The position numbers were made by a program, and so were the translations under genes. From Curtobacterium flaccumfaciens (GTDB lineage: Bacteria > Actinomycetota > Actinomycetes > Actinomycetales > Microbacteriaceae), in the NCBI GenBank assembly GCA_029689965.1, contig CP121450.1:1798001-1862000 (forward strand): a DNA stretch of 64,000 nucleotides, read 5' to 3'. Under the pieces are notes generated by a model. It did no database searches and was not told the DNA's origin. It saw only the letters and a program-made list of their open reading frames with translations. This document shows, one piece after another, positions 1 through 9,539 of the stretch (position 1 is its first letter; each line of letters starts with the position of its first letter).

Positions 1-436
1 GGTGCAGCTCGAGCGTCGCCGAACCGTCCTCGACCCACTGCTCGATCTGGGACATCTGGCTGGTCTCGAACTGGTTGCAGTACGGGCACATGTAGTCCGA
101 GTACACGGTGATGTTCGCCACCGAGTCGTCCTGCTTCGTCGCGGTGGGCTTCCCGCCCTCGGGGACGGCCTTCGTCTCGACGGGGACGACCTTGCCGTTC
201 GATCCATGGAACAGGATGCCGTCGCTCGCCATGTTCCTCGGACCGGGGCCCGCGGGCTGCACGGAGTTCGCGATCACCACGACGACGATCGCGATCACCG
301 CGAGGCCGCCGACGATGATCCCGCTGATGCCCAGCGTCCGGTTGCGGCGTCGCCGCGCCTGCTCCTTCGCGCGGGCGAGGCGTGCGCGCTCCCGCGCTGC
401 CTCCCGCCGTGCCTTCTTCGTCTCGTTCTCGCTCAT
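1..436 (-). CDS. DsbA-family thioredoxin-fold protein, membrane-anchored (3' end outside window)
   Basis: Read from the ATG at 436, the protein has a short charged N-terminus rich in Arg, Lys and Ala, one transmembrane segment (about residues 35-58, ending VVVVIANS), then a linker and the start of a thioredoxin fold with the redox motif CPYC in SDYMCPYCNQF. About 145 residues are visible; the rest lies beyond base 1. The family oxidises thiols or acts as disulfide isomerase outside the membrane. The gene upstream on the same strand encodes a VKOR-like protein, which in actinobacteria re-oxidises such DsbA proteins, so the two probably work as a pair. The 20 bases before the start (CTCATCGAG-containing) are nearly duplicated, giving a second upstream ATG that opens only a 7-codon ORF; I therefore chose the ATG at 436. 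Confidence 0.85.
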   Translation of the reverse strand, partial: MSENETKKARREAARERARLARAKEQARRRRNRTLGISGIIVGGLAVIAIVVVVIANSVQPAGPGPRNMASDGILFHGSNGKVVPVETKAVPEGGKPTATKQDDSVANITVYSDYMCPYCNQFETSQMSQIEQWVEDGSATLELH

Positions 437-556
437 CGAGTCTCGTCCTCGCTCATCGAGATCGAGCGTAAGCGGTGCCGTGGCGCGGATCGGGCGTCCT
501 GGCTGGGAAGCACCCAGGAGTTCGATGACGCGTCATCGGTAACGCTCAGCAGGGGT

Positions 557-1158
557 TCAGAAGGCCGAGAGGAGCGTCGGGAACGTGATCAGGATCGTGA
601 CGACGATGAACAGGTAGTTCGCCAGGGGAACGCCCAGCAGAACGGCAGCAGGGCGCGCCCGACCCGCTGCGTGCCGGCGCCGAACCGGCCCTGCGCGGCG
701 TTCCAGATGGTGAAGACCCAGAACATCGGGATGGTCATCGACCAGACGAGCATGCACCACGGGCAGAGGGCGCCGATGAACCACACGGTCTGGGTGAAGA
801 GCCACGTGACGAACACCCACGCCAGGAAGACGCCGGCGTTGAACGCGATCCAGAACCAGCGCGAACCGCTCCGGAAGCCCGCGAGCAGCACCACCCCGAC
901 GGCGATGGGCGCCACGAAACCCATGACGCCGAGCAGCGGGTTCGGGAAGCCGAACAGGTGGCCCTGCCAGCTGGCCATCACGTCCGAGCAGCTGATGAAC
1001 GGGTTGACGTCGCAGGAGAGCACCTTCTTCGGGTCCGCGTACTTCGCGAACTCGTCGAGGACGAGCGAGAACGACCCGTACAGGCCGACCGCGCCGGTGA
1101 TCAGGAGGAAGACCGCCATGGCGATCGGGCGGCGGAAGGCAGGTGCTGGCGTGCTCAC
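557..1158 (-). CDS. Vitamin K epoxide reductase (VKOR) family membrane protein, one apparent frameshift
   Basis: This is a four- to five-helix integral membrane protein of about 200 residues. It carries the VKOR cysteines: a loop pair around VLSCDVNPFISCSDV and the active-site motif CPWC in GALCPWCMLVW. Bacterial VKOR re-oxidises a periplasmic DsbA partner and passes electrons to quinone. The DsbA-like gene lies 120 bases downstream on the same strand and supports an operon. I chose the GTG at 1158 (VSTPAPAFRRP), because the reading frame upstream of it has no VKOR similarity. Near 640 the frame shifts: the last helix (GVPLANYLFIVVTILITF) and the stop at 557 are in another frame. I regard this as a one-base sequence error, not a pseudogene. 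Confidence 0.85.
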
Positions 1159-1489
1159 GGCGTCATCATCGCACGCCGGTTCCGGTCCTTTCCCGGTGCG
1201 GCATGCGATAATCGCTGGAGGTCGTGCGGCCATCCGCACGACGACGAGAGCTTTCCGGGCGAAGCCCGGACGATCAGGTGCGGTGAGAGCGCGCCGTGAC
1301 CGGGACGCGCGTCACTCCGACGCCGAGCCGGACGGGCCGGGTGCCCGAGACGGAACGGCAGCGGACACGACAAGTTGACGCACCGGTCACAAGACAGCGA
1401 ACGCGGGGGCGTGGTCGCCACCCGCTACAACTACAGAGTTCCCGCCGCCCGACACGGGCGCGAGCGGGGTCAAGGAGTGCACCAGGTCC
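1159..1489 (+). promoter_or_regulatory. rne upstream region: candidate promoter and hairpin leader
   Basis: This 331-base gap separates the divergent VKOR and rne genes and shows no coding sequence. GATAAT at 1207-1212 resembles a -10 element. After it come two strong hairpins: GTCGTGCGG/CCGCACGAC with a 4-base loop (about 1221-1242) and TCCGGGC-GAA-GCCCGGA (about 1253-1269). A second possible start site is TACAAC at 1426-1431. Long structured leaders are known for RNase E genes elsewhere, where the enzyme controls its own mRNA. That role here is inference. Confidence 0.35.
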
Positions 1490-4472
1490 ATGGTGGAGCA
1501 GAACAACGACAACACGAACAACGAAGAAGTCGCACCGAAGCGTCGCAGCCGCCTGTTCGGCGGCCGTCGCGCCCGGTCGACCGGCCAGGAGGCACGGGGG
1601 ACGTCGCGCAGGCGGGTCTCGTCGACGGGACGATCGCGCTGACGGACGAGGCGGTCGCCACGTCCGCGCCGGCCGCGGGCGCCGACGCACCGGTCCCCGT
1701 CGCCGCGTCGGGATCCGAGTCGGTGTCGGATTCGGCATCGGCATCGGCATCGGCATCGGCATCGGCATCGGCGCCGGTGTCGGTCGAGGTCGAGGCGGTC
1801 GCCGCCCGGGCGCCGAGCCGCACGACGTCAGCACGGTCACCGGCGACCTGCCGGTTGTGGACGCGACCGACGGCACCGGCGAGACCGACGGTGCTGACGC
1901 GAACCACGGTGCCGACGCGAACCACGGTGCCGACGCGACCGAGGACGCCGAGGCGACTGAGGGCACCAGCGCGACCGGGGGCACCAGTGCGCCCGACGAG
2001 GCGGGACGAGCCGCGCCTCCAGTCCGCAGCACGCCGAGCCGGGACGTCGGCCGAGCCGGAGACGCCGGCGGCCGAGGAGTCGTTCGTGCCCAGGGCCACG
2101 AGCACGCTCAGCCTGATCTTCCACGCGCCGGTGCTGCCCGAGCTGCCGTACCACGCACGGCGTGCCGACGAGGACGACGAGGAGCAGGGCGGCGGACGCC
2201 GGCGCTCGCGTCGTCGCGGTACGAGCGCCGACCGCGAGCCGCGCGACCACCAGGAGCCGCGTCGCCGCGAGGTCGAGTACATCACCGAGCCGCAGAAGGT
2301 GAAGGGCTCGACGCGACTCGAGGCGAAGAAGCAGCGCCGCCGCGACGGCCGTGACGCCGGTCGGCGTCGCCAGGTCGTCACCGAGGACGAGTTCCTCGCC
2401 CGCCGCGAGAGCGTCGACCGGCAGATGATCGTCCGGTCGAGCTCCTCGAAGATCGAGATCGGCGTGCTCGAGGACAACGTCCTCGCCGAGCACTACGTGA
2501 CGAAGTCGCACAACGTGTCGCTCATCGGCAACGTGTACCTGGGAAAGGTCCAGAACGTCCTGCCCTCGATGGAGGCCGCCTTCGTCGACATCGGTCGCGG
2601 GCGCAACGCCGTGCTGTACGCGGGCGAGGTCGACTGGGCGTCGGTCGACACCGGCAACCACGGCCGCCGCATCGAGGCGGCACTCAAGCCGGGCGACAAG
2701 GTCCTCGTGCAGGTGACGAAGGACCCGGTCGGGCACAAGGGCGCCCGTCTGACCTCGCAGGTCTCCCTGCCGGGCCGCTACCTCGTGTACGTGCCGAACG
2801 GGTCGATGAACGGGATCTCCCGCAAGCTTCCGGACACCGAGCGCGCGCGTCTCAAGAAGATCCTCAAGGAGGTCCTCCCCGAGCACGCCGGCGTCATCGT
2901 CCGCACGGCGGCCGAGGGTGCCACCGAGGAGCAGCCTGACCCGTGACGTCCAGCGCCTCACCAGCCAGTGGGAGTCGATCCAGAAGAAGGTCGCGAACGG
3001 GCAGGCGCCCGTCATGCTCCACTCCGAGCCCGACCTGCTCGTGAAGATCGTCCGCGACGTCTTCAACGAGGACTTCACGAAGCTCATCATCGACGGTTCC
3101 GCCGCGCGCGAGACCATCGACGAGTACCTGACCGCGGTCGCGCCGGACCTCAAGGACCGTGTCGAGATCTACGACGGACCGGACTCCTTCGAGGAGTACC
3201 GCCTCAACGAGCAGATCGAGAAGGCCCTGGACCGCAAGGTCTGGTTGCCCTCCGGCGGTTCGCTCGTGATCGACCGCACGGAGGCCATGACGGTCGTCGA
3301 CGTCAACACGGGGAAGTTCGTCGGGTCAGGCGGCAACCTCGAGGAGACCGTCACGAAGAACAACCTCGAGGCCGCCGAGGAGATCGTCCGTCAGCTCCGG
3401 CTGCGTGACATCGGCGGCATCATCGTCGTCGACTTCATCGACATGGTGCTCGAGTCGAACCGCGACCTCGTGCTGCGCCGGCTCGTCGAGTGCCTCAGCC
3501 GCGACCGCACGAAGCACCAGGTCGCCGAGGTCACCTCGCTCGGCCTCGTGCAGATGACCCGCAAGAAGATCGGTGTGGGACTCCGCGAGTCCCTCGACGA
3601 GGTCAACGCGAAGGTCAACGACAACAACGCGGAGCCGGGGCCGTCGAAGGGCCGCCGCAAGGGCCGCGGGGGAACGGCGGCAATGGCAGCGGCAACGCGA
3701 ACGGCAACGGTTCCGCGAACGGTGGTTCGTCGAACGGGTCGTCCTCGCAGACGCACCAGATCACGGACGACGTGAAGAACGCGCTCTCCCGCATCGCGGC
3801 GTCGACGCTCCCGCACGACGGGCACGACAGCGCGGCGACGCCGGTGTCTGCTCCGGAGTCGTCGGCCCTGGAAGCGCCGACTGAGTCCCGGTCGTCGGGC
3901 TCGTCGAACCCGTCGGGTCCGTCCGGCTCGTCGGAGTCGCAGGACCACGTCGAGCAGCCCTCGGGCTCGAAGCGTCGCCGTCGTCGGGGCGGTCGCGGGG
4001 AGGTGCTCCCGAGTCGACCCCGTCGACCGAGGCCGCAGGCAACACCCCCGCCGCGGCTGCAGGCTCGGCCGGTGCTGCTGCCTCCGCGGGTGCCGCGCAC
4101 GAGTCGGACGTCCCGGCGTCGGCGGACACCGCGTCCGAGCCGGTGGCCGCTCCGGCAGCCGCGTCGGTCGCGCAGGAGTCACCCGTGAAGGCTCCGTCGC
4201 GTCGCCGCGTCAGCTCGAGCGCCCCGGTCACCCCGACCGAGACCTCGGTCGCGATCCTCGACATCCCGATCGCGGCGACGAAGCGCGAGCCCCGTGCGGT
4301 GACCGGCGACGCCGAGTCCCTGCTCGACTCCGTCCTGCAGGCGCTCCCCGAGCCGAAGCAGCCGGGGCAGGGCCGTTCGCGTTCACGCCGGGTCTCGGCA
4401 CCGAGCATCAGCGCTCCGGCGACCGCCGAGGGCGACGCCACCGACGACGGCGCCGTGATCCTGGGGAACTGA
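1490..4472 (+). CDS. rne: Ribonuclease E/G family endoribonuclease, about six apparent frameshifts
   Basis: Single-strand-specific endoribonuclease of RNA processing and decay. The reconstructed protein is about 990 residues, usual for actinobacterial RNase E. Residues 1-320 are low-complexity, Ala/Asp/Arg-rich and probably disordered. An S1 RNA-binding domain follows (GVLEDNVLAEHYV, NVYLGKVQNVLPSMEAAFVD, about 320-420). The RNase E catalytic core carries the metal-binding aspartates in TVVDVNTGKFVG (near 3296) and VVDFIDMVLESNR (near 3428). The C-terminus is a Ser/Ala/Arg-rich tail with RRRRRGGRG. I took the ATG at 1490 (MVEQNNDNTNNEE). Frame changes fall near 1600, 1800-1840, 1990-2015, 2935 (an extra C), 3665 and 4005, mostly at G/C runs. 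Because rne is normally essential these look like sequence errors. The gene sits upstream of rplU-rpmA, the typical actinobacterial position. Confidence 0.93.
1735..1770 (+). repeat. Hexanucleotide microsatellite (GCATCG)6 inside rne
   Basis: Six perfect head-to-tail copies of GCATCG encode an Ala-Ser run in the disordered N-terminal part of RNase E. The unit is a multiple of three, so length changes would not alter the frame. About 120 bases further on (1890-1935) a 15-bp unit ending GACGCGAACCACGGTGCC is also repeated. Confidence 0.9.
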
Positions 4473-4474
4473 CG

Positions 4475-5351
4475 ATGTCGAACCCCGGCGACCACCAGCG
4501 GCAGCAGCAGGACCGCGGCTACTACGGTGCGGGCTGGTCGCAGCCCGCACCGCCCGCGCAGCCGTACGGAGCGCCGCAGGGCGATCCTCCCGGGCAGCAC
4601 GGCGGGCCCTACGGCGGCGCGCAGCAGCCCGGTGGTCGGTACGGGCAGCCGGTCCCGCCCCGGGCGCCGGCCGACCCGCGGAGGGCGTTCGCGCCGGGAG
4701 CCTCGGTCACGAACACCGCCGGGGCGCTCATCGCCGTGGTGTCGCTCGTGCTGGTCGAGTTCGTCTCCGGGCTGATCGGACTCCTCGGCACCTCGCTCGT
4801 CGTGCACCCGTTCTCGTCGTACGGGGCCGGCAACAGCCTCGTCGGCGGGTTCGTCACCGGGGTGTTCGCCGCACCGTTCCCGTTCTACGCGGGCGCGTTC
4901 CTCGCGCTCGCGTTCCTCACGCCGATCGCCCGCCGGAGCCCGCTGCCGACGGTGCTGCTCCGCGCCGTGCTCGCCGGTGCCGCCGGGACGATCGCCCTCG
5001 CGCTCGTCGGGGTCTTCACCGGGGCGTTCGGCGCCGTCCGGTACGGGGAGCACGACTCGTCATCGACGTCGTCACGACGCCGTTGCAGAACGGCGTGCCG
5101 TTCACGCTGATGCTCCTCGCGACGTCGACGGCGGCCTGGCTCTGGTTGGGGCGTCCGCGTGGTGGGAGCCGGGCGCCGAGTGCGCTGGGGACTCCGGCAC
5201 CGTGCGTCCGCCCGATGCCGTGCCGCCCGCGACCGTGCAGCCCTCGGCCGCGCAGCCGGCGCAGCAGCCGGGCGGGTGGCAGCCGCAGGTGCCGCCTTCC
5301 GCGCCGCCGCAGCCGCCGTCGAACCCGTGGGGTGGTCCGGCACCGCGCTGA
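4475..5351 (+). CDS. Hypothetical Pro/Gly-rich membrane protein, two apparent frameshifts
   Basis: The gene begins two bases after rne. The N-terminal 75 residues are rich in Pro, Gly, Gln and Tyr (repeats such as PYGAPQGD and GRYGQPVPP) and look disordered. Four hydrophobic segments follow, among them ALIAVVSLVLVEFVSGLIGLL, FPFYAGAFLALAFL, VLAGAAGTIALALVGVF and PFTLMLLATSTAAWLWLG, then a Pro/Gln-rich tail ending NPWGGPAPR. The frame changes near 5055 and 5155. I do not recognise a family. It lies between rne and rplU and may be cotranscribed with rne. The stop codon TGA at 5349-5351 is part of a perfect 20-bp palindrome. Confidence 0.7.
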
Positions 5352-5364
5352 CCGCGGTCAGCGC
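5345..5364. terminator. Perfect 20-bp palindrome across a stop codon, possible terminator
   Basis: GCGCTGACCGCGGTCAGCGC is a perfect inverted repeat that includes the TGA stop of the preceding membrane-protein gene. It has no T tract, so termination is only a suggestion. It runs straight into the 22-bp tandem array. Confidence 0.4.
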
Positions 5365-5367
5365 TCC

Positions 5368-5477
5368 CGAGGCGAGCGCTCAGCGCTACCGAGGCGAGCG
5401 CTCAGCGCTACCGAGGCGAGCGCTCAGCGCTACCGAGGCGAGCGCTGAGCGCTACCGAGGCGAGCGCTCAGCGCTAC
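5368..5477. repeat. Tandem array of five 22-bp units
   Basis: Five head-to-tail copies of CGAGGCGAGCGCTCAGCGCTAC start at 5368, 5390, 5412, 5434 and 5456. Only unit four differs (GCTGAGC for GCTCAGC). Each unit contains AGCGCT twice, so it can fold on itself. The array lies between the convergent ends of the membrane-protein gene and the DUF4031 gene and encodes nothing convincing. Confidence 0.95.
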
Positions 5478-5486
5478 CGAGCTGGT

Positions 5487-5524
5487 GCGACATCGTCGCT
5501 GTCGTACGACAGCGACGATGTCGC
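5487..5524. repeat. Perfect 38-bp palindrome
   Basis: Bases 5487-5505 are the exact reverse complement of 5506-5524, with no loop; the centre is GTCGT|ACGAC and the ends are GCGACATCG / CGATGTCGC. It follows the 22-bp array and precedes a second hairpin. It could be a terminator working in both directions between convergent genes, or a binding site. Confidence 0.95.
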
Positions 5525-5557
5525 TCCTTGCGCGTGCCGCATGTTGCACGCGCCGAC

Positions 5558-5596
5558 GGGCGACATGACCGATGTCGCCCGACGTCGGTCATGTCG
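5558..5596. repeat. Overlapping alternative hairpins built on GACATGAC
   Basis: CGACATGACCGA (5561-5572) pairs with TCGGTCATGTCG (5585-5596). GGGCGACAT (5558-5566) can instead pair with ATGTCGCCC (5572-5580). The two folds exclude each other. Immediately downstream (5597-5700) are two imperfect copies of a GGGGCGGCGGAACCCG-type unit and a right half-arm of family A (CCGCGCCTCCAGGCC, 5682-5696). Confidence 0.8.
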
Positions 5597-5728
5597 TTCC
5601 GGGGCGGCGGAACCCGGGAGTGGGGCGGCGGAACCCGCGCGTGGGCCGGCGGCGGGCGGCGCGCAGCGGGGCGGACACGAGCCGCGCCTCCAGGCCGTCG
5701 ACTTCCGCGACCGGACGCCGACGCAGCG

Positions 5729-6000
5729 TCAGGACGCGCGCTTGTCGCGCTGCGCGACCCGCAGCCCACTGCCGATGAGCCGGAGCACCAGCTCACGGCC
5801 CGTGACCGCCGTCGCGCCCGCAGCGACGAGCTCGTCGTAGCGGGCGAGGGGCACGTCGTAGTGGTCGTGGTCGAACGCGCGACGGGGACTCCGGCGCGGT
5901 CCGCGAACGCGTGCAGCTCGTCGTAGGATGCGTCACTGACGAGGTGCGACCACAGAGTCTCGTGTGCGGGCCACGTCGGCGGGTCGATCAGCACGGTCAC
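5729..6000 (-). CDS. DUF4031 domain protein, one apparent frameshift
   Basis: A small protein of about 90 residues. From the GTG at 6000 it reads VTVLIDPPTWPAHETLWSHL and VSDASYDELHAFADRAG, the typical start of DUF4031 proteins. After a one-base deletion near 5885 it continues in another frame with HDHYDVPLARYDELV and LIGSGLRVAQRDKR. The function of DUF4031 is not established. The gene is divergent from rplU, with 25 bases between its start and the rplU -35 element, and convergent with the membrane-protein gene; the gap on that side is filled with palindromic repeats. Confidence 0.8.
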
Positions 6001-6025
6001 ACGGCAATCGTACGTGTGTCGCCGT

Positions 6026-6055
6026 TTGACCGGACCTGGGGGCATCGAGTATTCT
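6026..6055 (+). promoter_or_regulatory. Candidate promoter for rplU-rpmA
   Basis: TTGACC (6026-6031) and TATTCT (6050-6055) are separated by 18 bases, a good match to a housekeeping promoter. Transcription would begin near 6062 and leave a leader of about 115 bases before rplU with GC-rich inverted repeats (for example CCGGCCTCCGGGAGCCG near 6105). A ribosomal-protein leader with feedback control is possible but not shown. Confidence 0.6.
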
Positions 6056-6177
6056 CGATCCCTGGTGTCAGCGGGCCGTTCTGCCTGCGTCGCCGATCGG
6101 GCCCGGCCTCCGGGAGCCGCTCGTGCAGAAGTGGGCACCCGAGACTTCCCTCAAGCAGAGTTACGTAAGGAATCCAC

Positions 6178-6486
6178 GTGGTTTACGCAGTAGTGCGCGC
6201 CGGCGGCCGTCAGGAGAAGGTCGAGGTCGGCACGATCATCACGATCGACCGTGCCAAGGCCGACGACAAGGGCAACATCGACCTCGCCCCGGTGCTCCTC
6301 GTGGACGGTGACAAGATCACGTCGGCGGCTTCCGAGCTCGCCAACGTGACGGTCACCGCCGAGGTGCTCGAGGACCTCCGCGGTCCGAAGGTCGTCATCC
6401 AGAAGTTCAAGAACAAGACCGGGTACAAGAAGCGCCAGGGTTTCCGCGCCGACCTCACCCGTGTCAAGATCACCTCGATCGCGTAA
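6178..6486 (+). CDS. rplU: 50S ribosomal protein L21
   Basis: An intact 102-residue protein beginning [18 protein letters not shown], with the conserved late motif [12 protein letters not shown]21 binds 23S rRNA in the large subunit. The start is GTG at 6178, preceded by the purine-rich AAGGAA at 6167-6172. rpmA follows after 14 bases, the usual pairing. It is one of the few longer genes here without a frame break. Confidence 0.98.
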   Translation: MVYAVVRAGGRQEKVEVGTIITIDRAKADDKGNIDLAPVLLVDGDKITSAASELANVTVTAEVLEDLRGPKVVIQKFKNKTGYKKRQGFRADLTRVKITSIA

Positions 6487-6500
6487 GGCGGGAGTAGAAG

Positions 6501-6752
6501 ATGGCACACAAGAAGGGTGCGAGCTCCACTCGCAACGGTCGCGACTCGAACGCGCAGCGCCTCGGCGTGAAGCGCTTCGGTGGCGAGGTCGTCAACGCCG
6601 GTGAGATCATCCTCCGCCAGCGTGGCACCCACTTCCACCCGGGCGCCAACGTCGGCCGCGGTGGCGACGACACGCTGTTCGCCCTCTCGGCCGGTGCGGT
6701 CGAGTTCGGCACCAAGGGCGGCCGCAAGGTCGTCAACATCGTCAACGCGTAA
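6501..6752 (+). CDS. rpmA: 50S ribosomal protein L27
   Basis: An intact 83-residue protein, [16 protein letters not shown] onward, with the invariant core [18 protein letters not shown]. The N-terminal tail of L27 reaches the peptidyl transferase centre. There is no Firmicutes-type cleaved extension: the protein starts directly with MAHKKG. It is cotranscribed with rplU and followed by a strong terminator at 6775. Confidence 0.98.
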   Translation: MAHKKGASSTRNGRDSNAQRLGVKRFGGEVVNAGEIILRQRGTHFHPGANVGRGGDDTLFALSAGAVEFGTKGGRKVVNIVNA

Positions 6753-6774
6753 GCGACGATCCTCAACTGAGCGA

Positions 6775-6816
6775 CGGGAGGGGCGGGCCGAGTGCCCGCC
6801 CCTCCCGTTCTTGTTC
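6775..6816 (+). terminator. Rho-independent terminator after rplU-rpmA
   Basis: CGGGAGGGGCGGGC and GCCCGCCCCTCCCG form a perfect 14-bp stem with a 5-base loop, followed by the T-rich TTCTTGTTC. It separates the ribosomal-protein pair from obgE, which starts 23 bases later. Confidence 0.92.
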
Positions 6817-6838
6817 GCAACACCATAGGAGTGGACCC

Positions 6839-8403
6839 ATGGCGACCTTCGTCGACCGCGTGACCCTGCACCTCACCGCGGGGAACGGCGGCAACGGCTG
6901 CGTGTCGGTCCGCCGTGAGAAGTTCAAGCCCCTCGCCGGGCCGGACGGCGGCAACGGCGGAGACGGTGGCGACATCGTCCTCGTCGCCGACCCGCAGGTG
7001 ACCACCCTGCTCGGGTACCACCGTTCGCCGCACCGTTCGTCGCGCAACGGTCAGCCCGGCATGGGGACATGCGGAGCGGTACCAGCGGGGAGACCCTCGA
7101 GCTGCCCATCCCGATCGGCACCGTCGTGCACGACGAGCACGGCGAGGTGATCGCCGACATGACCGAGCCGGGCATGCGCGTCGTGATCGCCCCCGGCGGC
7201 CAGGGTGGCCTCGGCAACGCGGCGCTGGCGACGACGAAGCGCAAGGCACCGGGCTTCGCGCTCCTCGGCACCGAGGGCTGGGCGGGTGACGTCAGCCTCG
7301 AGCTGAAGACGATCGCCGACGTCGCCCTCGTCGGGTTCCCGAGCGCTGGCAAGTCCTCGCTCATCGCCGCGATCTCCGCCGCGAAGCCGAAGATCGCGGA
7401 CTACCCGTTCACGACGCTCACGCCGAACCTCGGTGTCGTCGAGTCCGGTTCCACCCGCTTCACCGTCGCCGACGTCCCCGGTCTCATCGAGGGCGCGTCG
7501 GAGGGCAAGGGCCTCGGCCTCGAGTTCCTGCGCCACGTCGAGCGGTGCGAGGCGCTGCTGCACGTCATCGACTGCGCCACGCTCGACCCGGGCCGCGACC
7601 CGATCACCGACCTCGACGTCATCCTCGGCGAGCTCGAGCGCTACCCCGTCCCCGAGGGGCAGGTCCCGCTGCTCGACCGTCCGCAGATGATCGCCCTCAA
7701 CAAGGTCGACGTGCCCGAGGCGTCGGAGCTGGCCGACTTCGTGACCGGCGAGCTCGAGGAACGCGGCTACCGCGTCTTCCCGATCTCCACCGCGTCCCGC
7801 AAGGGCCTGCGCGAGCTGACGTTCGCGCTGGCCGACGTCGTCTCCGCCGCGCGTGCGACCGAGGCCGCCGAGCCGGCGCCGGAGCGGATCGTCCTCCGTC
7901 CCAAGGCCGTCGACGACAAGCCGTTCACGGTCCGCGCCGAGGGCGGCGAGGAACACCGCTTCTACCGCATCCGCGGAGCCAAGCCGGAGCGCTGGGTGCA
8001 GCAGACCGACTTCACCAACGAGGAGGCGATCGGCTACCTCGCCGACCGCCTGGCGAAGCTCGGCGTCGAGGACGGCCTGTTCAAGGCCGGTGCGGTCGCC
8101 GGGTCGACCGTGGTCATCGGCGGAGACGGCGGCACGGTGTTCGACTGGGAGCCGACCCTGACCTCCACCGCCGAACTCATCACCAGTGCTCGCGGCACCG
8201 ACGCGCGCATCGGCGGCAGCTCCCGCCCGACGCGCAACGAGCGGCGCGAGGAGTACTTCGAGCGCATGGACGCCAAGGCCGCGGCGCGCGCCGAGCTCGA
8301 GCAGGAGCGCGTGTCCGGCCTGTGGGCGGACGATGACGACGTCGCCGACGCCGACGGATCCGACGCCGGGGAGTCCGGCACCGACCGCGACGAGAGGGAC
8401 TGA
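6839..8403 (+). CDS. obgE: GTPase Obg/CgtA, one apparent frameshift
   Basis: Obg is an essential GTPase of 50S assembly and growth control. The ATG at 6839 opens the glycine-rich Obg fold ([29 protein letters not shown]). The G domain has the P-loop [11 protein letters not shown]3 DVPGLIEGA and G4 NKVD; switch residues fit YPFTTLTPN. The C-terminal OCT domain is present ([15 protein letters not shown] to near residue 440) and ends in an acidic Asp/Glu-rich tail. The frame changes once near 7065, where GGGG should be GGGGG (NGQPGMG continuing as [14 protein letters not shown]). Total length, about 520 residues, fits actinobacterial Obg. proB follows after 7 bases. Confidence 0.95.
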
Positions 8404-8410
8404 CCGCAGC

Positions 8411-9226
8411 ATGACCGACACGACCGCACGCACCGCACTCGGACCCGTCGCCCGGCGCGAGGACCTGGCCCGTGCGCGGCGGATCGTGGTGAAGGTCGGC
8501 TCGTCGTCGGTCAGTGGTGACAACACGGGCAGATCGCCCCGCTCGTCGACGCCCTCGCTGCGGCGCACGGCCGCGGGACCGAGGTCGTGCTGGTGTCCTC
8601 GGGAGCCATCGCCACGGGCTTCCCGTTCCTCGGGCTCGAGGGGCGCCGGACGACCTCGCCACGCAGCAGGCGGCTGCGGCCACGGGGCAGAACGTCCTCA
8701 TGTTCCGCTACCAGAAGGAACTCGACCGGCACGCGGTGATCGCGGCGCAGATCCTCCTGACCGCGGGGGACCTGCAGAACCCGACCCACCGGGTCAACGC
8801 GCAGCGGGCGATCGACCGGCTGCTCGCCCTTCGGGTGCTGCCGATCGTCAACGAGAACGACACCGTGGCCACGCACGAGATCCGGTTCGGCGACAACGAC
8901 CGCCTCGCCGCGCTGGTGGCGCGTCTGCTCGGGGCGGACGCCCTCGTGCTGCTCTCCGACGTGGAGTCGCTCTACACGCGGCCGCCGGAGCAGCCCGGGG
9001 CGGTGCCAATCGACGTCGTGCCGTTCGGTGACGAGCTGGCCGGGGTGACGTTCGGGTCAATCGGCTCGGCCGGGGTCGGCACGGGGGAGCGGGGACGAAG
9101 GTGGCCGCCGCCCGGCTCGCCGCCGAGGCCGGGACGTCGGTGCTCGTGACCGCGACGGCGCTCGTGGAGCGCGCGTTGGCGGGCGAGCGGGTGGGCACCT
9201 GGTTCGAGGCGGCACCGCGCGGCTGA
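8411..9226 (+). CDS. proB: Glutamate 5-kinase, short form, three apparent frameshifts
   Basis: First step of proline synthesis, phosphorylation of the glutamate side-chain carboxylate. Recognisable blocks are RIVVKVGSSSVS (nucleotide-binding start of the amino-acid kinase fold), TGQNVLMFRYQKELDRH, PIVNENDTVATHEIRFGDND (the NENDTV signature) and ALVLLSDVESLYT. The end VLVTATALVERALAGERVGTWF lies in the last frame. Frame breaks are near 8525, 8640 and 9090. At about 271 residues the protein lacks the C-terminal PUA domain of longer ProB proteins, as in many Microbacteriaceae. It starts 7 bases after obgE; proA lies 325 bases downstream, beyond a family A repeat. Confidence 0.93.
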
Positions 9227-9280
9227 GGGAGGCGCTCCGGTCGTCGCGGCCTGGGGGTGCGGCTCGGCCCGGCGCGCGCC

Positions 9281-9498
9281 GTGTCGGCCTGGAGGCGCGG
9301 CTCGGTCCCGACACGCGGCTCGCGTTCGCCGAGCGGGCACGTTCCGGCACGCTCAGTGCGTCCGAGCGACGCCGTGCGCACGGTCGGCGACCCGCCTGCG
9401 GCGTGTCGTGCGTGCTCGCGAGCGCGCAGATCGAGGGCTCGCACGCGCGGGAGGCGAGCCGACTCCTCCACAGGACCCGTGCCTCCAGGCCGTGTCCA
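9281..9498. repeat. Family A repeat, widely spaced arms
   Basis: This lies in the 325-base gap between proB and proA, where I see no gene. GGCCTGGAGGC (9287-9297) and GCCTCCAGGCC (9481-9491) are exact inverted arms about 183 bases apart, much wider than the 6-30 base spacing of the other family A copies. A degenerate extra left arm (GGCCTGGGGGTGCGG) precedes it at 9249. The interior is GC-rich and non-coding. Confidence 0.75.
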
Positions 9499-9539
9499 CA
9501 GACGGGAGTGACAGCCGTCACGCGGCGGGCACCCGCACC

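Noticed and set aside
2..1378. Plus-strand open frame of 458 codons at the window start
   Set aside because: It covers the clear VKOR and DsbA-like genes on the other strand and has Arg/Asp/His-rich shadow composition.
9281..9498. Widely spaced family A arms as ends of a small non-autonomous transposon
   Set aside because: There is no target duplication next to the arms, and the other copies have short interiors. I list it only as a family A variant.
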